From Ramlibacter sp. (lineage in GTDB: Bacteria > Pseudomonadota > Gammaproteobacteria > Burkholderiales > Burkholderiaceae_C): a stretch of 43,736 nt of DNA. Below the pieces are notes generated by a model. The model had not been told where the DNA came from. It did no database searches and saw only the letters and a list, made by a program, of their open reading frames with translations. The stretch is taken from positions 1 to 43,736 of the forward strand of contig JAJTCN010000018.1 in assembly GCA_021323335.1 (NCBI GenBank), given 5' to 3'. Shown piece by piece: positions 8,259-15,637 of the stretch. The position numbers and the translations under genes were made by a program. Every line of letters starts with the position of its first letter. Positions within the stretch are counted from its first letter, which is position 1.

Positions 8259-8525
8259 TTAAGCGGCGGCCGGGGCGGTCGCCGGGAGCACGCCCGCCTT
8301 CAGCAGGCGCTCCACGGTCGGGGACGCCTGGGCGCCCACGCCGCGCCAGTAGGTGAGGCGGTCCTGCGCGACGCGCAGCTTTTCCTCGCCATCCTTGGCC
8401 AGCGGGTTGTAGAAACCCAGCCGCTCGATGAAGCGGCCGTCACGGCGCACGCGCTTGTCGGCGACGACGATGTTGTAGAACGGACGGGCTTTCGCGCCGC
8501 CGCGGGAGAGTCGAATGACGACCAT
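8259..8525 (-). CDS. rpsP: 30S ribosomal protein S16
   Basis: This 88-residue protein is ribosomal protein S16 ([43 protein letters not shown]). It is the first gene of the operon with rimM, trmD and rplS. A Shine-Dalgarno (GAAGGA) lies about 7 bases before the ATG. Only 15 bases separate this start codon from the proposed TTG start of the divergent GNAT gene, so the operon promoter must sit inside the GNAT reading frame, unless the GNAT start is further downstream. Confidence 0.98.
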   Translation of the reverse strand: MVVIRLSRGGAKARPFYNIVVADKRVRRDGRFIERLGFYNPLAKDGEEKLRVAQDRLTYWRGVGAQASPTVERLLKAGVLPATAPAAA

Positions 8526-8540
8526 GATTTATCCTTCGGG

Positions 8541-9071
8541 TTGACTTTGCGCCCGAGCACCGAGCAGGATCTTGCTGCCATCACGTGGATCTACGCCCAC
8601 CACGTGACCCACGGAACGGGCACCTTCGAGACCTCGCCGCCCAGCGAAACCGACATGGCGGCGCGGCGCGCCGACGTGCTTTCCAAGGGCCTGCCCTACC
8701 TGGTGGCGGAGAACGACGGGCAGGTGCTCGGCTTCGCCTACTGCCAGTGGTTCAAGCCCCGCCCGGCCTACCGGTTCTCGGCCGAGGACTCGATCTACCT
8801 GCACCCCGACGCGGCGGGCCAGCGCATCGGCAACAAGCTGCTGACCGAACTGGCGAAGCAGGCCGAGGCGACCGGCCTGCGCAAGCTGATCGCCGTGATC
8901 GGTGACTCGGCCAATGCACGCTCGATCGGCGTGCACCGGGCGGTGGGCTTCCGCCACGTCGGCACCATCCAGTCCTGCGGCTGGAAGTTCGGCCGCTGGC
9001 TGGACATCGTGATGATGGAAAAGTCGCTCGGCGAAGGCAGCCGCACCGCGCCGGAAGCGCCCGCCGCATGA
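8541..9071 (+). CDS. GNAT family N-acetyltransferase, phosphinothricin/MnaT-like
   Basis: This 176-residue acetyltransferase resembles the PAT/MnaT branch, which acetylates amino-acid analogues such as phosphinothricin or methionine derivatives using acetyl-CoA. Diagnostic blocks are ITWIYAHHVTHGTGTFET near the N-terminus, the AYRFSAEDSIYLHPDAAGQRIGNKLL acetyl-CoA loop, and NARSIGVHRAVGFRHVGTIQSCGWKFGRWLDIVMMEKSL. The start is a TTG at 8541 (MTLRPSTEQDLAAI) because no ATG occurs before residue 38; a second TTG two codons on is an alternative. Its stop overlaps the TM2 gene start by four bases (ATGA), so the two are coupled. Substrate is not determined. Confidence 0.87.
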   Translation: MTLRPSTEQDLAAITWIYAHHVTHGTGTFETSPPSETDMAARRADVLSKGLPYLVAENDGQVLGFAYCQWFKPRPAYRFSAEDSIYLHPDAAGQRIGNKLLTELAKQAEATGLRKLIAVIGDSANARSIGVHRAVGFRHVGTIQSCGWKFGRWLDIVMMEKSLGEGSRTAPEAPAA

Positions 9072-9523
9072 AGAACAAGACCATCGCCGCCTGGCTGGCC
9101 TTCCTCGGCGGCCCGCTGGGGCTGCACCGCTTCTACCTGCACGGCGCCGGCGACTGGCTGGGCTGGCTGATGCCGCTGCCCACGCTGCTGGGCGCCTACG
9201 GCGTGCTGCGCATGTGGAACCTGGGCCAGGACGACGCGATGAGCTGGCTGCTCATTCCCTTGCTCGGCTTCACCGTGGCGGGCTGCTGCCTGACGGCCAT
9301 CGTCTATGGCCTGCGCAAGCCGGAGGAATGGAACGCCCGCTTCAATCCCGGCGCCGACGCGCAGGCGCCCGCCGGGCAGACCGGCTGGGCGACGATCTGG
9401 GCGATCGCCCTGTCCCTGATGTTCGGCGCCGCCGTGCTGATGTCCAGCATCGCCATCAGCTTCCAGGGCTACTTCCAGAGCCAGGTCGAGGAAGGCCGAC
9501 GAAGCCGCTCGCGGGGATCGTGA
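9068..9523 (+). CDS. TM2-domain-like small membrane protein
   Basis: This 151-residue protein begins MKNKTIAAWLAFLGGPLGLHRFYLHGAGDWLGWL, a recognisable TM2-type N-terminus (hydrophobic helix, GLHRFY turn, second helix). Two to four membrane segments can be drawn, the last near residues 108-135 (GWATIWAIALSLMFGAAVLMSSIAIS). Function of the family is unknown. It overlaps the GNAT gene by four bases. The last ten residues (EGRRSRSRGS) are read from the antisense of the convergent pit gene, which it overlaps by 68 bases, so its native tail may have been lost. Confidence 0.75.
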   Translation: MKNKTIAAWLAFLGGPLGLHRFYLHGAGDWLGWLMPLPTLLGAYGVLRMWNLGQDDAMSWLLIPLLGFTVAGCCLTAIVYGLRKPEEWNARFNPGADAQAPAGQTGWATIWAIALSLMFGAAVLMSSIAISFQGYFQSQVEEGRRSRSRGS

Positions 9524-10469
9524 AGATCCAGGCCCAGACGATGTTGCCGGCGACGCCCCAGCGCACCGCGCTCATGCGGTGCGTGGAGCCGACGCCCACG
9601 ATCGCGCCGGTGATGGTGTGCGTGGTGGAAACCGGGATGCCGAGCCCCGTCGCGATGAACAGCGTCAGCGCGCCGCCGGTCTCGGCGCAGAAGCCGCCGA
9701 CCGGCTTGAGCTTGGTGATCTTCTGGCCCATGGTCTTGACGATGCGCCAGCCGCCGAACATCGTGCCCGCCGCGATGGCGACGTAGCAGCTGATGATCAC
9801 CCAGCCCGGCGGCGAGGACGCACCCGCGGCCACGTAGCCGGTGGCGATGAGCAGCATCCAGATGATGCCGATCGTCTTCTGCGCGTCGTTGCCGCCGTGG
9901 CCCAGGCTGTACGCGCCCGCGGACACCAGCTGCATCCGCCGGAACCACTTGTCCACCTTCGACGGCCGGGTCGAGCGGAAGACGTTGGACACCAGCACCA
10001 TCATCAGCGAGCCCAGGATGAAGCCGAGCGTAGGCGAGATGAAGATGAAGATCACTGTCTTCCAGATGCCGGCGGCGACCAGGGCGCCCGCGCCCGCCTT
10101 GGCGATGACGGCGCCGCAGATGCCGCCGATCAGCGCATGCGAGGAGCTGCTGGGAATGCCGTACCACCAGGTGATCACGTTCCAGGTGATCGCGCCGACC
10201 AGCGCGCCGAACACCACGTGCGTGTCCACCACGCCGGGCTCGACGATGCCCTTGCCCACCGTCGCCGCCACGCTGAGGTGGAAGACGAAGATCGCGACGA
10301 AATTGAAGAAGGCGGCGAACAGCACCGCCTGCGCCGGCTTGAGCACGCCGGTGGAGACGACGGTGGCGATGGAGTTCGCCGCGTCGTGGAAGCCGTTCAT
10401 GAAATCGAACAGCAGGGCGACGACCACCAGGAGAACCACGACCCAGAGGGCCGTCTGAGCGACTTCCAT
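9456..10469 (-). CDS. pit: Low-affinity inorganic phosphate transporter (PiT family)
   Basis: This 337-residue inner-membrane protein moves inorganic phosphate, probably as a metal-phosphate complex driven by protons. PiT signatures are visible: FDFMNGFHDAANSIATVVSTGVL near the N-terminus and FIATGLGIPVSTTHTITGAIVGVG with AVRWGVAGNIVWAWIFTIPAS near the C-terminus. About nine to ten membrane helices can be traced. The C-terminus after TIPASGF is unusual (VGLPRPGSGSSPGS), with a polar tail instead of the second half of the final helix, because the frame runs into the antisense of the TM2 gene. The DUF47 gene lies nine bases upstream, the standard pairing for Pit in proteobacteria. Confidence 0.92.
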   Translation of the reverse strand: MEVAQTALWVVVLLVVVALLFDFMNGFHDAANSIATVVSTGVLKPAQAVLFAAFFNFVAIFVFHLSVAATVGKGIVEPGVVDTHVVFGALVGAITWNVITWWYGIPSSSSHALIGGICGAVIAKAGAGALVAAGIWKTVIFIFISPTLGFILGSLMMVLVSNVFRSTRPSKVDKWFRRMQLVSAGAYSLGHGGNDAQKTIGIIWMLLIATGYVAAGASSPPGWVIISCYVAIAAGTMFGGWRIVKTMGQKITKLKPVGGFCAETGGALTLFIATGLGIPVSTTHTITGAIVGVGSTHRMSAVRWGVAGNIVWAWIFTIPASGFVGLPRPGSGSSPGS

Positions 10470-10478
10470 CGGTGGTCC

Positions 10479-11126
10479 TCAGGAGTTCTCGAGCACGATG
10501 CCTTCGACGACGTTGGCAACGTCCTCGCACTTGTCGGTGATGGTCTCCAGCAGCTCGTAGATGGCCTTGAGCTTGATCACCTCGCGCACGTCGGGCTCCT
10601 CGCGGAACAGCTTGCTCATGGCCGAGCGCATCACGCGGTCGGCGTCCGACTCCAGCTTGTCGATCTCCTCGCAGGTCTTCAGCGCCGCCACGGCCGTGTC
10701 ATGGTCCGACAGCTTGCTGAGGAAGCCGACCGCCTCCTTGACGCGCTCGCAGCAGCGCACGCTCAGGTCCGTCAGCCGCGTGATCTCCTCCGTCATGTGC
10801 CGCACGTCGTACAGCGACATGGTTTCGGCCGAATCCTGGATCAGGTCCGCCACGTCGTCCATCGTGTTGATCAGCGAATGGATCTGCTCGCGGTCGATCG
10901 GCGTGATGAAGGTGGAGTGGATCAGGCGGTTGACCTCGTGCGTCACCTTGTCGGCGGCCCGCTCCGCGTGGTCGACCTCGCGCGCGTACTGCTCGCGCAG
11001 GTTCACGTCGGCATAGTTCGCCACCAGCTTGGCGAAGGCCTGCGCGCCTTCGACCATGCGCTCCGCATGCTGGTTGAACATTTCGAAGAAGTTGCCTTCT
11101 TTCGGGAGCAGTTTCTTGAAGAGCAT
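10479..11126 (-). CDS. DUF47 (PhoU-like) Pit accessory protein
   Basis: This 215-residue, largely helical and acidic protein is a DUF47 (PhoU_div) family member. These are PhoU-like helical bundle proteins that usually sit directly upstream of pit and are thought to regulate phosphate uptake. Typical blocks are MLFKKLLPKEGNFFEMFNQHAERMVEGA, EVDHAERAADKVTHEVNRLIHSTFITPIDREDI-like segments and LYELLETITDKCEDVANVVEGIVLENS-type ending. Several E/DxxxD pairs (DDVADLIQD, TDKCEDVANVVE) could bind metal, as in PhoU. It shares an operon with pit, nine bases apart. Confidence 0.93.
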   Translation of the reverse strand: MLFKKLLPKEGNFFEMFNQHAERMVEGAQAFAKLVANYADVNLREQYAREVDHAERAADKVTHEVNRLIHSTFITPIDREQIHSLINTMDDVADLIQDSAETMSLYDVRHMTEEITRLTDLSVRCCERVKEAVGFLSKLSDHDTAVAALKTCEEIDKLESDADRVMRSAMSKLFREEPDVREVIKLKAIYELLETITDKCEDVANVVEGIVLENS

Positions 11127-11178
11127 GGCGCGCGTGTTGTTGTGTCGGACCGGCGACGAGTGTACCCGTGGGGTCCGC

Positions 11179-11550
11179 TCAGGGATTGCGGAATATGAAA
11201 TAGACGGCGCCCGCCAGGCACAGCGCCGCCCACAGGTAATCCAGCTTCAGCGGCTGCTTCAGGTAGAACACGGCGAAGGGCACGAACACCGCGAGCGTGA
11301 TCACCTCCTGCATGATCTTGAGCTGGCCGACGCTGAAGCCGGCCTGCTGGAAGCCGATGCGGTTGGCCGGCACCTGCAGCAGGTACTCCGCCAGCGCGAT
11401 GCCCCAGCTGATGAGGGCCGCGACGTACCAGGGCGCGGTGGCGAGGTTCTTCAGGTGGCCGTACCAGGCCATCGTCATGAACAGGTTGGAGGCCACCAGC
11501 AGCAGGATGGTCTGCAGCGAGAACGGAATCGAGGAGAAGGTCGCGGTCAT
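11179..11550 (-). CDS. DUF486 family small membrane protein (DMT-like)
   Basis: This 123-residue protein has four hydrophobic segments and matches DUF486, a family related to the drug/metabolite transporter fold. Recognisable pieces are LASNLFMTMAWYGHLK-like VASNLFMTMAWYGHLKNL, the GIALAEYLLQVPANRIG loop and LKIMQEVITLAVFVPFAVFYL. No substrate is known. The ATG at 11550 overlaps the ATG of the divergent rluA gene by two bases, which is unusual; a later start would remove only a few residues. It ends 52 bases from the DUF47 start, in the same direction. Confidence 0.88.
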   Translation of the reverse strand: MTATFSSIPFSLQTILLLVASNLFMTMAWYGHLKNLATAPWYVAALISWGIALAEYLLQVPANRIGFQQAGFSVGQLKIMQEVITLAVFVPFAVFYLKQPLKLDYLWAALCLAGAVYFIFRNP

Positions 11551-12181
11551 GGACGCATTATCGGAAGGGCTGGTGTACGTGGACGAGCACCTGCTGGTGC
11601 TGGACAAGCCGGCGGGATTGCTGGCCGTGCCGGGCCGGGGCGAGGACAAGCAGGACTGCCTGGCGCTGCGCGCGCAGCGCCTGTGGCCCGACGCGCTGGT
11701 GGTGCACCGGCTGGACATGGCGACCTCCGGGCTGTTCCTGATGGGGCGCGGCATCGCCATGCAGCGACGCCTGGGCCGGGCCTTCGCCGAGCGCGAGGTG
11801 GACAAGCAGTACGAGGCCGTCGTCGCCGGCCAGGTGGAAGGGGACGCCGGCACGATCGACCTGCCGCTGGCGGCCGACTGGCCGCGCCGGCCGCTGCAGA
11901 AGGTGGACGCGGAACACGGGCGCCCCAGCCAGACGCGGTGGACGGTGGCCGCGCGCGCCGCCGACAGCACGCGGCTGCTGCTGGAGCCGCTGACCGGCCG
12001 CACGCACCAGCTGCGCGTGCACCTGCAGGCCATCGGCCACCCGATCCTGGGCGATGCGCTGTACGCTCCGCCGCAGGTGCTGGCCCGCGCGCCGCGGCTG
12101 CTGCTGCATGCCACCCGCCTGCGGCTGGCGCACCCCGAGGGCGGCGAGCCGCTGGTGTTCGAGAGCCCCGCACCGTTCTAG
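11549..12181 (+). CDS. rluA: RluA-family pseudouridine synthase (23S rRNA U746 / tRNA U32)
   Basis: This 210-residue enzyme isomerises uridine to pseudouridine. The catalytic block HRLDMATSG (D56) has the RLDMATSG form of RluA itself, and the rest follows RluA closely: DKPAGLLAVPGR, REVDKQYEAVVAGQ, LPLAADWPRRPLQKV, and TGRTHQLRVHLQAIGHPILGDALYAPP. It lacks the S4 domain of RluC/RluD, again as in RluA. It starts on an ATG that overlaps the divergent DUF486 start codon, so both genes lack conventional space for promoters. The exact start is therefore less certain than the identity. Confidence 0.92.
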   Translation: MDALSEGLVYVDEHLLVLDKPAGLLAVPGRGEDKQDCLALRAQRLWPDALVVHRLDMATSGLFLMGRGIAMQRRLGRAFAEREVDKQYEAVVAGQVEGDAGTIDLPLAADWPRRPLQKVDAEHGRPSQTRWTVAARAADSTRLLLEPLTGRTHQLRVHLQAIGHPILGDALYAPPQVLARAPRLLLHATRLRLAHPEGGEPLVFESPAPF

Positions 12182-12190
12182 GAGAAAGCC

Positions 12191-12805
12191 ATGTCCCTGC
12201 TTGCCCGCCGCCGCGTCGCCGCCGCGCTGGTCGCCCTGCCCTTCTGCTGGACCGGCGCACGCGCGCAATCGGCTGCCGCCCGGCGGCCGACGCCGGCCCA
12301 GACCGAAGGACCGTTCTACCCGGTGGAGTTGCCTGCCGACGCCGATGCCGACCTGCTGCGCAACGGCCGGCTGGCGTACGCGCAGGGCCAGCCCGCCTGG
12401 GTGGACGGCGTGGTGACCGACCTCGACGGCAAGCCGGTCGCCGGCGCGCAGGTGGAGATCTGGCAGTGCGACCACGCCGGCCGCTACCACCATCCGGGCG
12501 ACGGTGGCCGCGCGGACGCGGCGTTCCAGGGCTTCGGCCGCGTCACCGTGGGCAGCGACGGCCGCTACCGCTTCCGCACCATCAAGCCGGTGCCGTACAG
12601 CGGGCGCACCCCGCACATCCACGTCAAGGTGAAGCTGGCGCGGCGCGAGCTGCTGACCACGCAGCTGTACGTCGAGGGCGATGCGAACAACGAGCGCGAC
12701 TTCCTCTGGCGCCGGCTGGGCGCGGAGCGCGCGCTCGTGACCGTGCCGTTCCGCGCCGGCAGCGACGGGCTGCAGGCGAGCTTCCCGATCATCGTGGCGG
12801 TATAG
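12191..12805 (+). CDS. Exported intradiol-type ring-cleavage dioxygenase-like protein
   Basis: This 204-residue protein has a signal peptide (MSLLARRRVAAALVALPFCWTGARAQ) and an intradiol dioxygenase core. Fe(III) ligands can be placed at Y99 (HAGRYHH), Y136 (KPVPYSGRT), H142 and H144 (TPHIHVKV), the Tyr2-His2 set of protocatechuate/catechol dioxygenases. Between Y136 and H142 there are only five residues, much fewer than in the classical enzymes as I recall them, so the active-site lid differs. Export makes a role in central aromatic catabolism unlikely; cleavage of an extracytoplasmic catechol is a guess. It follows rluA by nine bases and has a good AGGAGAAA Shine-Dalgarno. Confidence 0.88.
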   Translation: MSLLARRRVAAALVALPFCWTGARAQSAAARRPTPAQTEGPFYPVELPADADADLLRNGRLAYAQGQPAWVDGVVTDLDGKPVAGAQVEIWQCDHAGRYHHPGDGGRADAAFQGFGRVTVGSDGRYRFRTIKPVPYSGRTPHIHVKVKLARRELLTTQLYVEGDANNERDFLWRRLGAERALVTVPFRAGSDGLQASFPIIVAV

Positions 12806-12813
12806 GATGGGGC

Positions 12814-13575
12814 ATGACCCAGCGACACCTCACCATCCTCACCGGCGCCTCCCGCGGCATGGGCCTTGCCATGGCGCAGCAACTCCTGGCCGAGGGCCAC
12901 GACCTGCTCTGCATCTCCCGCAAGCCGAATGAAGTCCTCGCGGCGCAGGCGATCGCCGCCGGCCGCGCGTGCGAACAATGGCCGCAGGACCTGGCGCGCG
13001 GCGAGACCGCCGCCGCGCGGCTGCAGACCTGGCTGCAGGCGCAGGACGCCAACAGCCTGGCTTCCGTCACCTTGATCAACAACGCCGGCCTCATCCCGCG
13101 CATCGCACCCCTCGACGACATTCCAGCCGACCAGCTGGTGGAGGCGATGCGGGTGGACCTCGAGGCGCCGATGCTGCTGACCGCCGCCTTCCTGCGGGCC
13201 ACCGCGGGCTGGAAAGTGCCGCGCAAGGTGCTGAACATCTCCTCCGGCCTCGGACGCCGCCCGATGGCGTCGCAGGCCGCCTATTGCGCGGCCAAGGCCG
13301 GCATGGACCTCTTCACGCGCTGCGTGGCGCTGGAGCAGGAGAAGCTGTCGAACGGCGCCCGCGTGTGTTCGCTCGCGCCGGGCGTGATCGACACCGACAT
13401 GCAGGTGCAGCTGCGCAGCGCCGACCCCAAGCGCTTCCCCGACATGGACAACTTCGTCGGCATGAAGGACAAGGGCATCCTGTCGTCCCCCGCCGATGCG
13501 GCCGCGCGCGTGCTGGCGTTCCTGCAGCGGCCGGATTTCGGCAGCAATCCGGTGGCGGATGTGCGGGACGCGTAA
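12814..13575 (+). CDS. Short-chain dehydrogenase/reductase, sepiapterin-reductase-like
   Basis: This 253-residue NAD(P)H enzyme is a classical SDR. It shows the cofactor motif TGASRGMG at residues 10-17, NNAG at 89-92, and the catalytic triad S143/S144, Y157 and K161 (NISSGLGRRPMASQAAYCAAKAG). The long, clan-like segment CSLAPGVIDTDMQVQLR and the GMKDKG loop resemble sepiapterin/benzil reductases. Its substrate cannot be named. It follows the dioxygenase gene by eight bases and ends the three-gene rluA-dioxygenase-SDR run before a REP-like element. Confidence 0.9.
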   Translation: MTQRHLTILTGASRGMGLAMAQQLLAEGHDLLCISRKPNEVLAAQAIAAGRACEQWPQDLARGETAAARLQTWLQAQDANSLASVTLINNAGLIPRIAPLDDIPADQLVEAMRVDLEAPMLLTAAFLRATAGWKVPRKVLNISSGLGRRPMASQAAYCAAKAGMDLFTRCVALEQEKLSNGARVCSLAPGVIDTDMQVQLRSADPKRFPDMDNFVGMKDKGILSSPADAAARVLAFLQRPDFGSNPVADVRDA

Positions 13576-13586
13576 CCGGTGAATTC

Positions 13587-13671
13587 GTAGGCCGGGGTGA
13601 GCGCGCAGCCGAACCCCGGTGGAGCATTGCCTTGATCACCGGGGTTCGGCTTCGCGCTCACCCCGGCCTAC
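13587..13671. repeat. REP-like GTAG palindrome pair between convergent genes
   Basis: Two copies in opposite orientation frame 17 bases: 13587-13620 (plus) and 13638-13671 (minus). Each starts GTAGGCCGGGGTGAGCGCG and ends ACCCCGGT, with the outer GCCGGGGT/ACCCCGG arms pairing. They fill the space between the SDR stop (13575) and the 2OG-dioxygenase stop (13673). They can form either two small hairpins or one long cruciform. Confidence 0.85.
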
Positions 13672-13672
13672 T

Positions 13673-14401
13673 TCAATCGCCCTGGAAGCCTCCCGCGCGC
13701 ACCGTCACCACCAGCGTGTCGCGATGACCTGACGCGCCTTCCGGCTGGATCGGCGTGGTCTCGTGCACCACCCGCTCGTCATCGAGCAGCAGCAGGCTCC
13801 AGGGTTCGGTCAGCGTGAAGCGCTGGCCGGCCGGGCCGTCGGCTTCGAAGACACGGGTCTCGCCGCCCTTGACGCCCTCGCGCGCGACCAGGAACACCCC
13901 CACCAGGTCGACGCCGTCCCGGTGCGCGCCCTCGGGCGTGGGCCGGCCGATGCCGCCCTCGGTGTCGATGCGGAACTGGTGCGCCTCGATGGACCAGGGG
14001 CGCGGCCCCTTCAAGTCGGAACTGGCCTGCGCCATCGCCCGCAGCAGGCCCGACCACGCCGGCTGCGCCACGACCTGCGGCGCCACCGGCTCGAACCAGC
14101 GCTGCATGCCGCCGTGCAATGCGTTGTATTCCACCGGCTGCCAATGCGCGCGATGCGGCGCCTGCGAGAGCCGCCCGCCCTCGGCGACGAAGCACGAGTG
14201 GCGACGGCGCCGGTAGCGCCCGCCGTCCTTCAGGTAGCCATCCGGCGGCAGGTCGTCCCACGAGGGCCGCAGCGCCATCAGGTCGTCGAGCGTGCAGCCG
14301 GCCAGCTGGCACACGGCCTGCGGACCGAGCACCGCGTAGCCCTGGCGGCGCAGCTGGGCGCCGAGCTGGTCGGCGGGTGTGTAGGCAGGGCTCAGGTGCA
14401 T
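13673..14401 (-). CDS. 2-oxoglutarate/Fe(II) dioxygenase, PF10014 (amino-acid hydroxylase-like)
   Basis: This 242-residue protein resembles the PF10014 2OG-Fe dioxygenases, whose known members hydroxylate free amino acids (for example L-isoleucine). Iron ligands fit H160-x-D162 (AHRDGVD) and H213 (VVHETT), and R227 (GHRDTL) is placed to bind 2-oxoglutarate. Other family blocks are QFRIDTEGGIGRPTPEG and WSLLLLDDERVVHE. It is the last gene of a run egtB-egtD-DUF427-this gene, 20 bases after DUF427. That context suggests an action on histidine, ergothioneine or a precursor, but this is inference only. Confidence 0.85.
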   Translation of the reverse strand: MHLSPAYTPADQLGAQLRRQGYAVLGPQAVCQLAGCTLDDLMALRPSWDDLPPDGYLKDGGRYRRRRHSCFVAEGGRLSQAPHRAHWQPVEYNALHGGMQRWFEPVAPQVVAQPAWSGLLRAMAQASSDLKGPRPWSIEAHQFRIDTEGGIGRPTPEGAHRDGVDLVGVFLVAREGVKGGETRVFEADGPAGQRFTLTEPWSLLLLDDERVVHETTPIQPEGASGHRDTLVVTVRAGGFQGD

Positions 14402-14421
14402 GGCCCGAGCTTACCCAAAGC

Positions 14422-14703
14422 TCAGGGCGTCACGTCCACGCCCTTCCAGAAGGCCACGCGGTCCTTCACCATCTCCGCTTCGGGCTTCGGGTCCGGGTAG
14501 TACCAGGCCGCATCCGGATTCAGCTCGCCGTCCACCATCAGCGAGTAGTAGCTCGCCTGGCCTTTCCACGGGCAGGACGTCCGGTGGTTGCTGAAGGTGA
14601 CGTACGCGCGATTCAGCGAGCTCGCGGGAAAGTAATGGTTCCCTTCCACCACCACCGTGTCGTCGCTCTCGGCGATGGTGACGCCCTTCCACGTTGCCTT
14701 CAT
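14422..14703 (-). CDS. DUF427 domain protein
   Basis: This 93-residue protein is a single DUF427 domain (MKATWKGVTIAESDDTVVVEGNHYFP...SNHRTSCPWKGQASYYSLMVDGE), a small beta-rich fold of unknown function. The SCPWKG-A-YY motif is the family's most conserved part. The ATG at 14703 is chosen because it lies 10 bases after the egtD stop and has AGGAGA just upstream; an in-frame start 12 codons further back would overlap egtD. The tight spacing points to cotranscription with egtB and egtD. Confidence 0.9.
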   Translation of the reverse strand: MKATWKGVTIAESDDTVVVEGNHYFPASSLNRAYVTFSNHRTSCPWKGQASYYSLMVDGELNPDAAWYYPDPKPEAEMVKDRVAFWKGVDVTP

Positions 14704-14713
14704 CGGTCTCTCC

Positions 14714-15637
14714 TCAGGGTGCGTGCAGCCAGTGGACACTGAACAGCCGCTCCGGGTCGGTCCACGCCGGCCCCGGGCGGAAGCCCGCGCGCACGGCCAT
14801 CGCGCGCAGGCCGTCCACGGTGAACTTGTACGAATTCTCGGTGTGCAGGCTCTCGCCTTCCTCCACCACGTAGCGCTCGCCGCCGAGCGTCACCACCTGC
14901 CGCTCGCGGCTGACCAGGTGCATCTCGATGCGCTGCAGCGCCGCGTTGTAGAACGCGTAGTGATGGAAGCGGGACAGCACGAAGTTCGTGCCCAGCTCGC
15001 GGTTGGCGCGCGCCAGCAGGTTCAGGTTGAAGGCCGCGGTCACGCCCTGCGCATCGTTGTACGCGCCGTGCAGCACGTGCGGGTCCTTCACCAGGTCCGC
15101 CCCCAGCAACAGGGCGCCGCCCTGCAGCATGGCGGCGGCGCGCTGCAGGAAGGCCACCGCCTCGTCGGGCGTGAAGTTGCCGAGCGTGGACCCCGGGAAG
15201 AAGCCGATGCGCTTGCCGCGCCCGGCGCGCGCTGGCAACGCGAGCGACTGCGTGTAGTCGCCCACCACCGGCTGGACGTCGAGGCCGGGGAACTGCGCGC
15301 GCAGGATGGCGGCGGAGTCCCGCAGGTGCTCGCCGGAGATGTCGATGGGCAGGTAGCGCGCCGGCCGGTCGAAGGCCTGCAGCAGCAGCCGCACCTTGCG
15401 CAGCGAGCCGGCGCCGAACTCGACGATCTCCGCGCCCTCCCCGGCCAGCGTGGCCATCTCGCCCGCGTTGCGCTGCAGGATGCCGATCTCGGTGCGCGTG
15501 GGGTAGTACTCCGGCAGCTCGCAGATGCGGTCGAACAGGCGCGAGCCTTCGGCGTCGTAGAAGTACTTGGGCGAGATGCTGCGCGGCCGGGTGGCCAGGG
15601 CCGCGGCGAAATCGATTGCGAATGCGTCCTGCGTCAT
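14714..15637 (-). CDS. egtD: L-histidine N-alpha-methyltransferase (ergothioneine biosynthesis)
   Basis: This 307-residue SAM-dependent enzyme trimethylates L-histidine to hercynine, the first step to ergothioneine. EgtD landmarks are SPKYFYDAEGSRLFDRICELPEYYPTRTEIGIL, the SAM motif EFGAGSLRKVRLLL, YLPIDISGEHL, and GKRIGFFPGSTLGNF. The C-terminal ENSYKFTVDGLRAMAVRAGFRP is also typical. The start overlaps the egtB stop by four bases (ATGA at 15634-15637), so the two are translationally coupled. With egtB it supplies hercynine to the sulfoxidation step. Confidence 0.95.
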   Translation of the reverse strand: MTQDAFAIDFAAALATRPRSISPKYFYDAEGSRLFDRICELPEYYPTRTEIGILQRNAGEMATLAGEGAEIVEFGAGSLRKVRLLLQAFDRPARYLPIDISGEHLRDSAAILRAQFPGLDVQPVVGDYTQSLALPARAGRGKRIGFFPGSTLGNFTPDEAVAFLQRAAAMLQGGALLLGADLVKDPHVLHGAYNDAQGVTAAFNLNLLARANRELGTNFVLSRFHHYAFYNAALQRIEMHLVSRERQVVTLGGERYVVEEGESLHTENSYKFTVDGLRAMAVRAGFRPGPAWTDPERLFSVHWLHAP

